Below are positions 1-14,100 of a stretch of 64,000 nt of DNA, piece after piece; positions within the stretch are counted from its first letter, which is position 1; each line of letters starts with the position of its first letter. Under the pieces are notes generated by a model that made no database searches, was not told where the DNA came from, and saw only the letters and a list, made by a program, of their open reading frames with translations. The translations under genes and the position numbers were made by a program. Source of the stretch: Nereocystis luetkeana (Eukaryota; Sar; Phaeophyceae; Laminariales; Laminariaceae); the NCBI GenBank assembly GCA_031213475.1, contig JARUPZ010000016.1, forward strand, positions 434,001 to 498,000, in the 5' to 3' direction.

Positions 1-2164
<2,164 letters not shown>

Positions 2165-5100
2165 TTACTTGACGACGAGGTCGTTGAGGAGAGTGATGGC
2201 GTGCTGGATCGACGACATCTTGCCGCTCACGTGCAGCAGCCGCGAGTTCGTCCCGTCCACCGTGCTCTGTGGTATCACAGAAGAGTCATTACGAACAGAC
2301 AGACGGACAAAAGTCCGCAGACGCAGACAAGGAAAAAATTAGGCCACCAAGACGTCACAGGAAGATGTTATCATGACAATACGTCACAGACACACGTCAA
2401 TAATAGACGTCACAGACACACGTCAATAATAGACGTCACAGACACACGTCAATAATAGACGTCACAGACACACGTCAATAATAGACGTCACAGACACACG
2501 TCAATAATAGACGTCACAGACACACGTCAATAATAGACGTCACAGACACACGTCAATAATAGACGCCACAGACACACGATAGACACACGCCACACACATA
2601 TACATACAATACGTTGAAATTATGTCAAAAGAACCCGATCGAACGGTGGAAAATATGTGATGAGGCAAAACAATTAACTATCCAGAGACGCCTCACACAT
2701 AAAACGCCTACTCGCCAACAGATTCGATGACCGGCGCTTGTCTATCGCCCAATCGTTCATATCCCAACAACCATACAACCATCTTGACCGATCATCTTCG
2801 ATCAGTCATTTTCATTTCACTTCGTCTTGCTTGAGGTGTACGATGTACTTCAGGTTTTTTGATACGTACCGCACTCTTTTGTATTTTCTTTTTCAAGATT
2901 TTTTTTCTGGGGAATTCGCAACTCCGTCTGTGTTCGTCTTTTGACCACGGACTAGTTTGTTGGCGATCAGTTGATGTGACAACAACAATCAACCATCCTT
3001 GATCACTCATCTTCAATCAACAAACTATCTCGACCAATAAAAAGGAGCCAGAACGAACGGTGCGGTGAGCACTCACGCCGGTGATGTTGCAGTCAACCGT
3101 TTTAAAGCACTCATCTTCAATCAACAAACTCCAACGAATCACCTTCAATTAGCCATATATGATCCATCGTCTTTGGCCAGCTATCTCGACCATCAAAAGA
3201 CAGAACGAACGGTGGGGTGGGCACTAACTTCGGTTCATGTAACAATCAACCAAATTCGACCAATCATCCTCGATCAACCATCTTCGAATATCGCAACCAA
3301 TCAAACGCCAAGGCGCACGGTGCGGTGATCACTCACGTCGGTGACGTTTCATTCAAATCAGCCATCTTCAATCAACGAACTTCAACCATCCATCGTTGAT
3401 CAACCATATTCACTCGACCAACTATTAACACCTCCAACAATCAGAAGCCAAAGCGAGCGGTGCGGTGAGCACCCACGTCGGTGATGATGTTTCGATCAAC
3501 CAGCTTCAGACCAATCATCCTCGATCGATCATCTCCGAACATCCCCACCAATCAAACGGAGCACTCACATCGGCGGTGATCTCTCAACCAACCATAATAT
3601 TACTTCAACCATCTCAACAAATCTAAGGAGAACGCCAACACAAACGGTGCGGCGAACACTTACGTCGGTGGTGATGTTGACGCCGGCCTTTGATTTCACG
3701 TCCGCGATGGTATTACCCCCCTTTCCGAACACGTACCCCACCTGCGGAGCCGACCAAAACACAGAGGGGGGGGCACATAGAGAGAGGGGTAGGAGAGATA
3801 TGAACGAACAAACAACGGGAACACGGCAAGCAAAGTCTTTTGGCTCAAAAACAGAACATGAAACACGATCACGGCAAGGAGGCAAGCACCCCCCGCCCCC
3901 ACGCCGCCTCCTAACCATCCCACCCTCCATATCTTCTTCGCCGCAGAACAGTACGCAAGAGAAGGCCCGGCCAACAGCCAGCCATCAACCACAAGGCGAG
4001 GTTAAGGTTTAGTTTTGTACCACTCCATAAAAAAACTCTCGTTAAAAAAACACATGCAAAACCCATCTAGCCCCCACTCGCCGTGCCTTCAGGGGTGAAA
4101 AGCTATTCCCCCTTGCCCCCACCTCCCAATGACAAATGCCTCCTTTGCTTCAAACCCACAACGAAATGGTACCAGGTACAATACCCTTTCCTGCCCCCAC
4201 TCACCGAGGTGTCATGGACGCGATCCGCACCCCCCCCCCGCCCAAGAAAAAAGCCACATTTCCTTCAAAACCAAAACTAAATGCTACTGAAGAAACGCTC
4301 GCTTCAGCGACCCACATCCCCCCCCCCCCGAGATAAAAGCCTCATCGCGTTCAAACCCTGAACAAAATGCTACGTACCAGGGTACCAGGGTACGTGTTAT
4401 AACATTTCCCGTCTCAACTCACCGAGGCTTCAGGGATCCGCACTTCCATCGACGGGTCAGAAGAAGAAACGCTCGAGCTGCTCGTCGAGCCACGCGAGTG
4501 CTCCTGTTGATGCTGTTGCTGCTGCTGCTGCTGCTGCTGCGGGGGCTGCTGCTGCTGCTGCTGCTGGGCAGGGGCGTGGGAGTAGTCAACCTGCGGCGCT
4601 TGCGCTTGCTGGAGGTACTGAGGGGGCAGCATCTGCCCCTGTTGCTGCTGCAGGGAGGCAGCAGCAGAGGCAGCAGCACCAGCCTGGGACGACTCTACCT
4701 TCTGTCCGAGCTGCTGCGGCTGCTGCTGGGTGGCCGGGGGTACACCAACAGCCTGCTGCTGGCTGGGGGGAGAAGAGCTGGTCAGCAAGGGAGAGCTTTG
4801 CTGCTGCTGCAGCTGCTGCTGAGCAGTGGCCTGGTACCCTTGCTGCAGCGGCTTGTGCTGGGGGGAGGACTGTAACCCCCCCCCCCCCTGCTGCTGCTGG
4901 GGGGCCTGAGGCGGGGGAGCCTGCCCTTGGCCGGGGGGACGGTACGCAGCCGGTTGCTGCTGCTGCTGCTGCTGTTGCTGCTGTTGCTGGGGCGGCTGCT
5001 GCTGAGGCGGCTGCTGCTGCCCTGGCATTCCTAGTTGCTGGGCAGGAGGTGGCACCATCGCAACCGCCTGGACAGCGGACGGGGCAGGGGGGCGCGTGGC

Positions 5101-8100
5101 AGAGTATACGGTCTGCTGCAACTGCTGCTGCTGCTGAGGCGGCTGCTGCTGCGGCTGCTGCTGCTGGGGGGCCGGTTGGTACGAAGGAGTAGGCTGAGCG
5201 AGGGCGCCGGAAGGGACCTGGGGCGGGGGGGTTGGCATGTTGGGCGGCACCGACGCATACAACGTCTGCGGCTGCTGCTGCTGCTGCTGCGGAGCAGCTT
5301 GAAGCGTGGTAGCCGTCTGGTACAGCACCGGAGCGGAGGAGGAGGAGGAGGAGGGGTCCTGCACAGGAGCCGCGGACGCTTGAGGCTGGTACTGGTGGGG
5401 TAGCGCCTGTGACACTACGGGCACAGACACGGGCACGGCGCTGGAGGGGTGGTAGAGCGGCGGAGAGCCTACCGCGGCCTGCGGCACCTGTTGGACTTGC
5501 ATCGGGGGCTGCTGTTGCCAGGCGACCTGATCGATCAACATCGGGCGTAGGGTCATGGGATGCGATAATATGAGATCGGGCAATATGGGATGAGATGGAA
5601 CATGATGGCATGGCATGGCATGGGATGGGACTTGATTGGATGGAATGAGGCTGGCGGGATCGGCGAAGAAGATGGCACACAATGAGGAGATATGCGACAT
5701 GGTGGGATAGGGAAACATTGAAAAGGCAGGAGATGAGACGGGCAATCGGTGTTTACGTTCGAATGACAACGCGACTGGTGATACCCGGCGGCTTGTTGGA
5801 TGGCGCACAAATCCGTCTTTCGGGGATACCGAGAAGGGGGGAAGGGAACGAACGGGAGGCAAGCACAATTTGAGTTTCGAGTCTCAATACTCTTTTCCCT
5901 CGCTTAACCCGGACCAGTCCGGACCAGTCGTACATCACCACTACTTGTATAAGGGTGACATCGTCGTTCAAGTTGCAAGACCCAAACCCAACGACGCAAA
6001 CAGCGCGAACCTTGACAGGCAACGACGCAGCGGTCTTCTCCACAGCGTACCCTCCGCTCAGGAGCGAAAATCACCGAGCTACCCCAAACTACCACTTCCA
6101 AGAGGATGGCGCAAACAACGAACGGATGGACCTCTGGGCGGGGGTAGGGGGGGCGTCCGAGGAGCCCGAAATAGGAATCGCAACTTGAACGACCAACAAA
6201 ACGACCCCGGAGTTGTGCCAGCCACCGCAAAAAAAAAGCAGCGGCGGCATAGATGGTGGCAGAGGTGGTGGTAACGGCCACGGGACTGTCAGATAGTGCA
6301 AGGATGCTTTGCCCTCTTTCCTGCACCCCCCCCTCGACTAGGTTCCGCGATGCTACAAATTTGCCTCGGTCCGCGGGCACCGGAAGTCCTCCTGCCGAAA
6401 GCCCTTCTTCGCAGTGAAAGGGAGAGGCGAGAGCCGATACGTGGCCATCGCTCATCACTGTCGACCACAATCCGGGAGGGAGACACGGAGCAAGAGACGA
6501 ACCCGCATCTGACATCGGACTGATCTCTCACACGCCGTTCGAGAGCGCAGCAACGTCGGATCACAGCGATAACGTCACTAGCGCTGGGTCAGCCAATCAA
6601 CGGCGTTGAAACAAAAAACACTCCATCGGCGGAGAGGTGCGCCAACCACACAGCTTCCTTACAACCCGCCAACCCCCCCTCCTAAACTCTCACCTGCGGA
6701 GGCTGCTGCAGCGGTTGCGGCGCCGCCGCCGTCGCCGGTTGCACGCCGGCCGGAAACTGTCTGTACCTGTTGTCCCCAGCCGCAGGAGGAACCACTCCGG
6801 CAAGCGCCCCCGGCCCGATGCCTAAGCTCTCCCTCGCCGACGAGGGGATCTGACCGAGCAGGCGCTGCCAGGCCTCCGCAGAAGCGGCCGCGGCGCTCGA
6901 TCCCGGCGGGGCCGTCGATCCGCCCACCACGCTCGCCAACAGGGCGGGATCCACCCAGGGCGTCGGCGCGGCGGCGGGAGGAGGAGCCGCCCCCCCGCGG
7001 GAAGGCTGACTACCGGCACCCGGGCCTGCCGAGGAGGGGGCAGAAGACGGTATGTAAGCGGAGGAGCCACCGCCACCGCTGTCGCGGCCGCTCCTGCTCT
7101 GCCTCCCGTCGCGCCCCCCATCCCGCCCCCCATCCCGCCCGCCATCACGTCCACGATCACGCCCACCATCACGTCCTCCATCGCGTCCTCCATCACGCCC
7201 CGACTCGCGGCCCCCTCCACTGGAGCGGTCACGGTCGCCACGCCTATCCTCGCCGCGGCTGCTACCGCCGTCCCTCTCATACCGGTCAAGGTCATCCCCC
7301 CTTCCACCGCGAGAGCGCTGCTGCCCCCGACTCCCTCGGCGGCCTGCGCCGGGGGAATCGACATCCATGGCGTCGAGGGGGGGTGCACCGGGCAGAACAG
7401 AGGATCCTACTACAGAGGGCAAGCCCTGGCCGGGGGGCACGGTGGGGTCTCCGGCCTCCCACTCGGGCGCGTACTCCCAACGCGAGGCGATCTTGCGGGC
7501 GATGAGATACAGGCCCTGGCTCATGGCGGTGTTGGTGCCGCAGACGTTCATCACGCGAGCCTTCAGTCCCGAGCGCAGGTCGACGTCCTTGAGGGTGTTG
7601 ATCTTGCACCCGCTCTCCCTTTGCAGCTGCTTGATGAACGCTCCGCCGCGACCGATGATGCGCGACGACGCCTGCGCGCGGCGCGGCGGGGGGTGCGTGG
7701 GGATATGGGGTAAGGGCAGGGATGTACATACCATGAGTAACTTTTATGACCCCAAACAGAGCGACAAAAACAATGGCCGACAACGTTTCACCGTGTTATC
7801 AATCGTTTCCAGCAGCGTGACGGGCCCACTAAAAAGTACGGGTGGGATCAGGCTGTCTGCACCCGTGCTGCCGTACGAACCCTTGCATCGCAGCGCGCTC
7901 GGACCAACGTTCGATCATCTCTCAAAGACGCAGTACCAGTCGCTGCGATCATAAATCGCTTTGCATCGTCAAGTTTACCCTCTCACGTCCCCAGAGGGTA
8001 AACCGCAGTATATGTAATACGTCTGTCTATATTAGTGCTGCTTGGGCTTTCTTTCCCTTGGCGTGAAACGTTAACTCGTGAAAGCATGGTACACCTCACG

Positions 8101-11100
8101 TTAGTCGTTCATCGCGAAGCGCGGTACAGTGACCGTCCCGCAGTTGAGAGACATCATATTGAGAAAAATAGGCTCAGATCGGCACGAACAACAAGAAACT
8201 AGGGTTAAAAAAACATCTCAACAGTGGAACCGATTCTAAATCCTATACCATAGAGTTAGATCAAGGTCGGAAAAAATGAGAAATTGAGCCTGTACACCAA
8301 ATTGAGCATATCTCACCCTAATCGTTCACCGTGAAATATGCTACCAGGCATACCTCATGATAACCCCATGATCAATATCCCACGGCAATCGTTACTCGTG
8401 AAACATATATCAAAACCTAACGAAAATCGCTCGTACTATTAGTAGTCAACCAAGTTGAACCTCACGTTAATCGTTGATCGTGAACGCGAACTTACGCCTC
8501 GTGTGTAATCGTGAGGCAGGCTATACCTCACGGGTTTCGTTAGTGGTGAAGGATGCACATCTCAGGCAGATCATCGATTTCCACAGTTGATGATCTACTG
8601 TAGATCTATCACGGCAGATAAATCATATCTTCCTGATCTGTATGACCTAGCTCATGTTGCCGGGTGGGAGCCGTATAATCTGCATGATCTAGCGAATGTT
8701 TCATGAGTTGGTTTTGCCCTATTATGGCAGATCCTGGACAACCTCTGACAACGGCAGATGAGGAACTAGATGATCTACAGTAGACAGATCATATAGATAG
8801 ATCATCATCCGTCCGGGGTGTGAAGCATGCTAACGCTTGTAGGACTCCAATCCCGTTTTAGGGGCAAACCACACAAATTCCAACTAGTTTGCCCCCAAAA
8901 CGGGACTGCAGTCCTAAAAGGGTTCAAACCTCTCACGATCATCGCCTGTAGTGAAGTATGTTTATGCCTCATGTCGATCGGTACTCGCGAAACATATTCC
9001 ACTTCGCGTTCATCGTTAATCGTCAAGTGTGTTATACCGCACGTTGACGAAACGCAACATCAGACGTGAGAAAAAAGTCAGCTACGTACGGAACTCAAGG
9101 TTTTTCAGACGATCGCCCACGACAGAAAACACCAGCGGATCTGTCGTGGGGGCAAAGGCCTAACGTTCACGAGGTGTACGAGTAATCGTCGGCATTTTTC
9201 GACGACATACAATATTTCAACGAACTAAAAAGACACCTCAGTTGTGAGATCGATCCTACGTATGATATCGATCTACCAGGTATGATATTATATGTACCTC
9301 GTCGGGGATCATGAACTGCATCACGCCGATCGCTGTCTCCATCTCCTCCCAGACGAGGTCCATGATCAGCTGCTGCGCCATCACCACGTTGCGGATGCTG
9401 CCTCGCAGCACCACCTTGCGCACGCCCGAGTCCTTGTCGCAGAACTTGTCGCTGCAAACGGAGCAGCAGCAGCAGCAGCAGCAGTGGTGGTAACGGCAAC
9501 GAAACCATACTTGAATATGATTTATGCGCGCGATCGATTTATCCCACCAAGCTCGGGTTTTGAGTATTTTTTTGTTCATGCTGTACATGAGGCGTTTTCG
9601 TGCGAAGGAAAACGCCGGCCAAATCAACACGAACACCACTCTGCCATTACTACCACTATTCGAAACTTAAAATCATGATGCAGGGTCCTCAACACATCCG
9701 TAATACAGGAGACATCGATTTATATCTCGGAGCACCCGTGTAGCAAATCGGATATCAGGTACCAGGTATATCGCTGCATCCATGAAGACATCGGATATAT
9801 CGATATATCCATGCACAGGGTTCAACGCCTCCACGAGCACAAATGCCCGTAACACGATGAGACCCGATCCGATTTGGCACATGGCACGCACTTTTCGACC
9901 GTGATGAGGGAGTGGGAGGTGGCGAGGATGGTCTTGAGACGAAGACCGTGCCTCCCGACGACGATGCCTACCACACGCTTCTCGTTGGGAATGAGCAGGA
10001 CCACCGTGATGCCGTGCTGCGAGAGTTTAAAAAAAAAAGAACATCAACAAGAAAAGGGTCGTTAGAGGACACAGGGGGTGGGTTTCTCGCGCTCCACACA
10101 CACCGGGTACTATTACTGTAGAACATACCAGGTATATACCACTAAGGCTGTTTCCTATGCGGTTCGATTTCGAGCTTCAGAATTGTGTTTTTCGATCTCA
10201 AAAACGAATGACCCTGCTTATGCAGTCCAAATGTACGAAATCCGACCGGAAAAAAATCGATTCGAGAATCCGATGACCCAAGCCGTCGGACTTTGGCCCA
10301 AAATCCGACGACCTGGGTCATCAGACTTTCAAATCGAAAAATATCATGGATCTCTAAATTCAATGTTATCCATGACAGCAAAGAGCAGCAGAAGAACGAT
10401 CGATGAGTTGGATGGTGACAGAGCGGTATAGCGACGTTGCTTCGCGCCCGACGCTCGGGCGGCGGGGGGGGCGTCCCTCCGTGGCCAGACTACAGTCGCC
10501 TGGCGCGGGCTCGGGCCTAGAGACCAAGAGAAGCGCACTCGGCACGCACCTCTCCGTGGATACGTACGCGTACTCGTAGACTACACTGCTGAACAGCAGC
10601 AGCAGCAGCAGTCAGTCACAAAGTGGAACACAAAATACCAAGACAGGTTGGCTCTAGCGCACTCGCCACGTCTCTTTGTCGCCAGACCAGAGGCACTCAA
10701 TCAGCCTTGGCTCGCACGCTTGGGTCCTACACGCAGCGCAGCGCACCCAGCGCGTCTCATCGCGGCGCCAAACCACAAAAACAGCAGTTGGACTCGGCGT
10801 TCGCTCGAATCTCTACACCCACAATAAATATAATTTTTCCGAATAGGAAGACTGTTTCGATTTGCCAACTCCACATCTGAAAATGCGATCGGGGCAAAAT
10901 CTGAAGCTCAAAACGGTCCAAGTGCCAGAAATACAGCACAATATTAATCGTGCCGAGAAAAACCAAACAAACCAAAGCATGGAAATAAAAAAACGCAATC
11001 AGGCGGATCTCCTGTAATAGACGCTTCATATGTCACATCTTCTGCTTCCAGGTACCAATTTCCGATACTTGTGCATGTACGAGCGTGTATCACACAAGAG

Positions 11101-14100
11101 AAGCCTCTCAGAGGGTACCGGATTACATTGTGACCTCGAGAGCCGGGAAAAACAAACGCCGAACCAGGGTACGATCAACATCAACAACAACCCTAACCCT
11201 GTACGAGTATCATACAGAGAAGGTAAGAAAAATAACAACTACTGCTGTACGTATTGAGACTCATGAACAATACCAGGTACAAGGTACTCGATAAAAAAGA
11301 AGCTGTCGGATGGATTCCAAGAAAAAACAGGCATACTCCCTCGCCGGGAATTGAACCCCGGTCTCATGGATGAGAGTCATATACCCTAAACATTAACCAT
11401 TGGACTACGAGGGAGAGCAGGGGACAAACCTGCCTTGCCCTTGACGAAAAAAAAAACGTGATATAAACAGACACTCTTGTACCAGTTTAACATATGCCAC
11501 CCTGGACGGGGATATAAGAAGCGTTTACACATTAATACCAAGGCTAAACGGTCCTTGCATTTCCGTCCAAGATGGCATCAAGTTACAACCTCGAACGTGT
11601 AGGTAGGTATTCAGATATACTCGTATTCAGAGTCGTTTTTTAGTCGCATTAACGGGTGCCGTGTGGCATAATACATGACACAACATAACACGAGTGCTGC
11701 ACTGCTAACGAAAAAAAGACCGCACTGCACCTTGTCGAGCTCGTCGTTCAGGAACAAATCCCGGTTGACAGCCTGCAGCAGCAACACCAACAACGGCAGC
11801 AATCACACGGAAGGGGGAGAGTGTTAAAAATTACGCACACGTCACAGCACAGCAGCAGCACAGCAGCGGCACAGCAACGGCACAGCAGCAGCACAGCAGC
11901 AGCAGCAGTACAGGTACCAAAATGTAGCACAGCCGCTGAGGGGAAAAAAAGCTGACTCCGGCTTGTCATTCCTCCTCAATAGCTGGTACATTTTCTACTA
12001 AGACAGGTCGCCAATGTGTTATGAATGGTTATTAATCATACTGTCAGCAGTTTCATCATGCTGCCAGAATGATGTACCCAGTACCCAGGGTGCACTTGGA
12101 ACACTCTATCCGAGAGTACGGCAGCCCCACTATGCTCGGTATGACCCAGTACCTGACAAGACGCCATCCTAAACTGTACAGGAGCGTATACCCCAGTCGA
12201 CTCTAAATTGGTCCCGGTGCGAGAGTGAGCATTACTTACGTCAGGTGCATCTTCAAGGCGATCTACGGAGTGGAAGAGAGGGGGTCCGGGTCAGGGCAAG
12301 CGATCAACCCAAGACATGTGCAACAAAGAATAAAGAACAGGAGAACAAAACGAGAGACCAACGCCTCGGTTCACGCGCTCGAGTCCCTACGCGTACCATT
12401 GTACCGTACCCATGGTTCATACCAGTATGAAACACCGGCTTTACTCAAACAACGACGACACCAAAAACGATCAACACATGCCCATCCATCATAAGAAACA
12501 ACACCACGGATCATCATATATTGAATCATACCCTCTCGGCCACCATACAGACAAAAATATACCCTCTGCTCAAAAACAGCGACGCATATCGCCCCAGCAA
12601 TACAGCAGCACCAATCCAATCCCCCCCCCCCCGGTGTCTCTGGAAGCGGCTACACCGGAAATTAAACTTAACTCATTCAAGCTGTCATCCATGTGCAAGC
12701 CCGTCTCACAAGCGGTTCTTAGTAGGATGCAGCTCACCCTTCATGCGACTCGCCCTCCACCTCACGGCGCTTCGCGCTAGGTGCAAGCAATGCCTAAAGC
12801 AATGTCTGCCTGGTCGGTGAAAACCCGACATGCTCCGTCCCGGCATTATAGGGATGCGAGGGTCTATGGTCATACGACTACGGCCATGCATGACATCGAG
12901 TACACCTCTCCTATCGAGTACACCTCCCCCCCCCCCTCCCACGCCCCTCTTCCCACCTTCTCGGGGTCCCAGTTCTCGAGATCCCTGAACGGGGGACCGC
13001 CGGCGCCGCCAGCGAACGAGTCTCCCGGCCTGCCAGAGCCCCTCTCTCCCTTCGCCTGCCGCTTCGGCTCACGCCCCCCACCACCAACACCACCAGGCAC
13101 GCTAGCGCCGCCGGCGCTAGGCAGCGCGTCACGGGCGGTCTGAGCATCGCGGCCGCCGGCCGTCGTCGGGTCGCGGCTGTCCCTGCTGTCGGTGCGGTCG
13201 CGCTTGCGCTCGTCGCGCTCCCGCTGACGCACGCCGCCCCTCCGGCCGCGGGCGAGGCCGGCGTCGTCTTTGGGGTGAGAGTCGGCACGCTGGCGCTTGA
13301 ATGCATCGCCGCTATCCTTCGCGGACGCGCTGTTGCCGCCGCCGCCAGAGGCGGTCGCATGACTGTAGCGGTAGTTTTATTTGAATACGTAAATACAGGT
13401 TTTTGTTTATACAGCCGTAGGTGTATTTATACATACAGCCACATGCCGATGAAAGAAAACAAAAATGATCCGAGAGAAGGGGTTCCATTAGAGGAGGAGG
13501 CGGAGGCGGGGGTGGAGGCGGGGGCGAGAGGGTGAGGGCGGGAGCGGCGGCGGGGGGGGGGGGGGGTATGCGGGGGCGGTTTCGGCTATGGAGGAGGCAT
13601 TTGTCGTGAGCGGGAGGGAGGGTGTGTCCGGTGAGTGTGGTGGCGGTGTGGCAGTGACGATCAGAAACGTGAAGATGGCGATAGTGACGATGACGACGAT
13701 GGAGTTACCGACGATGATCATCACGACGATGGTCACGGCGAAAATGAGAATGCTCACGACGGAGAAGATTGGACAAAAAGCGAAGCCGTGCGCTGACGGG
13801 AGCGGCTCTTGCACAGGATGGAGGTGAACCAACACCAAAGCACCGCGAGCTACGGCAGCCGCACGACGGCATAAGAAGCCAGTTAGCCCGAGATCATCAC
13901 GTACAAATCTAAACGACGGGGCACCAGCGGGCGCACTCCGGCTGCAACGCCAGCGGACGCCTGCCCAACGAGTAGAAACCCCTCGGGAGGCGTCTACCAA
14001 CACTATATATTTCCATTTTGGGAGCCACGTCACGGCCGGCCACCAACACGATAATCATTGACAAGGGCGGTTCTCATCGACCGTCTATCGATACAAGAGT

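Noticed and set aside
12238..12260. 23-nt micro-exon with good AG and GT borders
   Set aside because: Including it shifts the next exon (11772-11731) into a frame with a stop; direct joining of 12957 to 11772 keeps phase 0.
13488..14033. 181-codon minus-strand open frame
   Set aside because: Low-complexity Pro/Ala text inside a KH-gene intron with no compatible splice sites.
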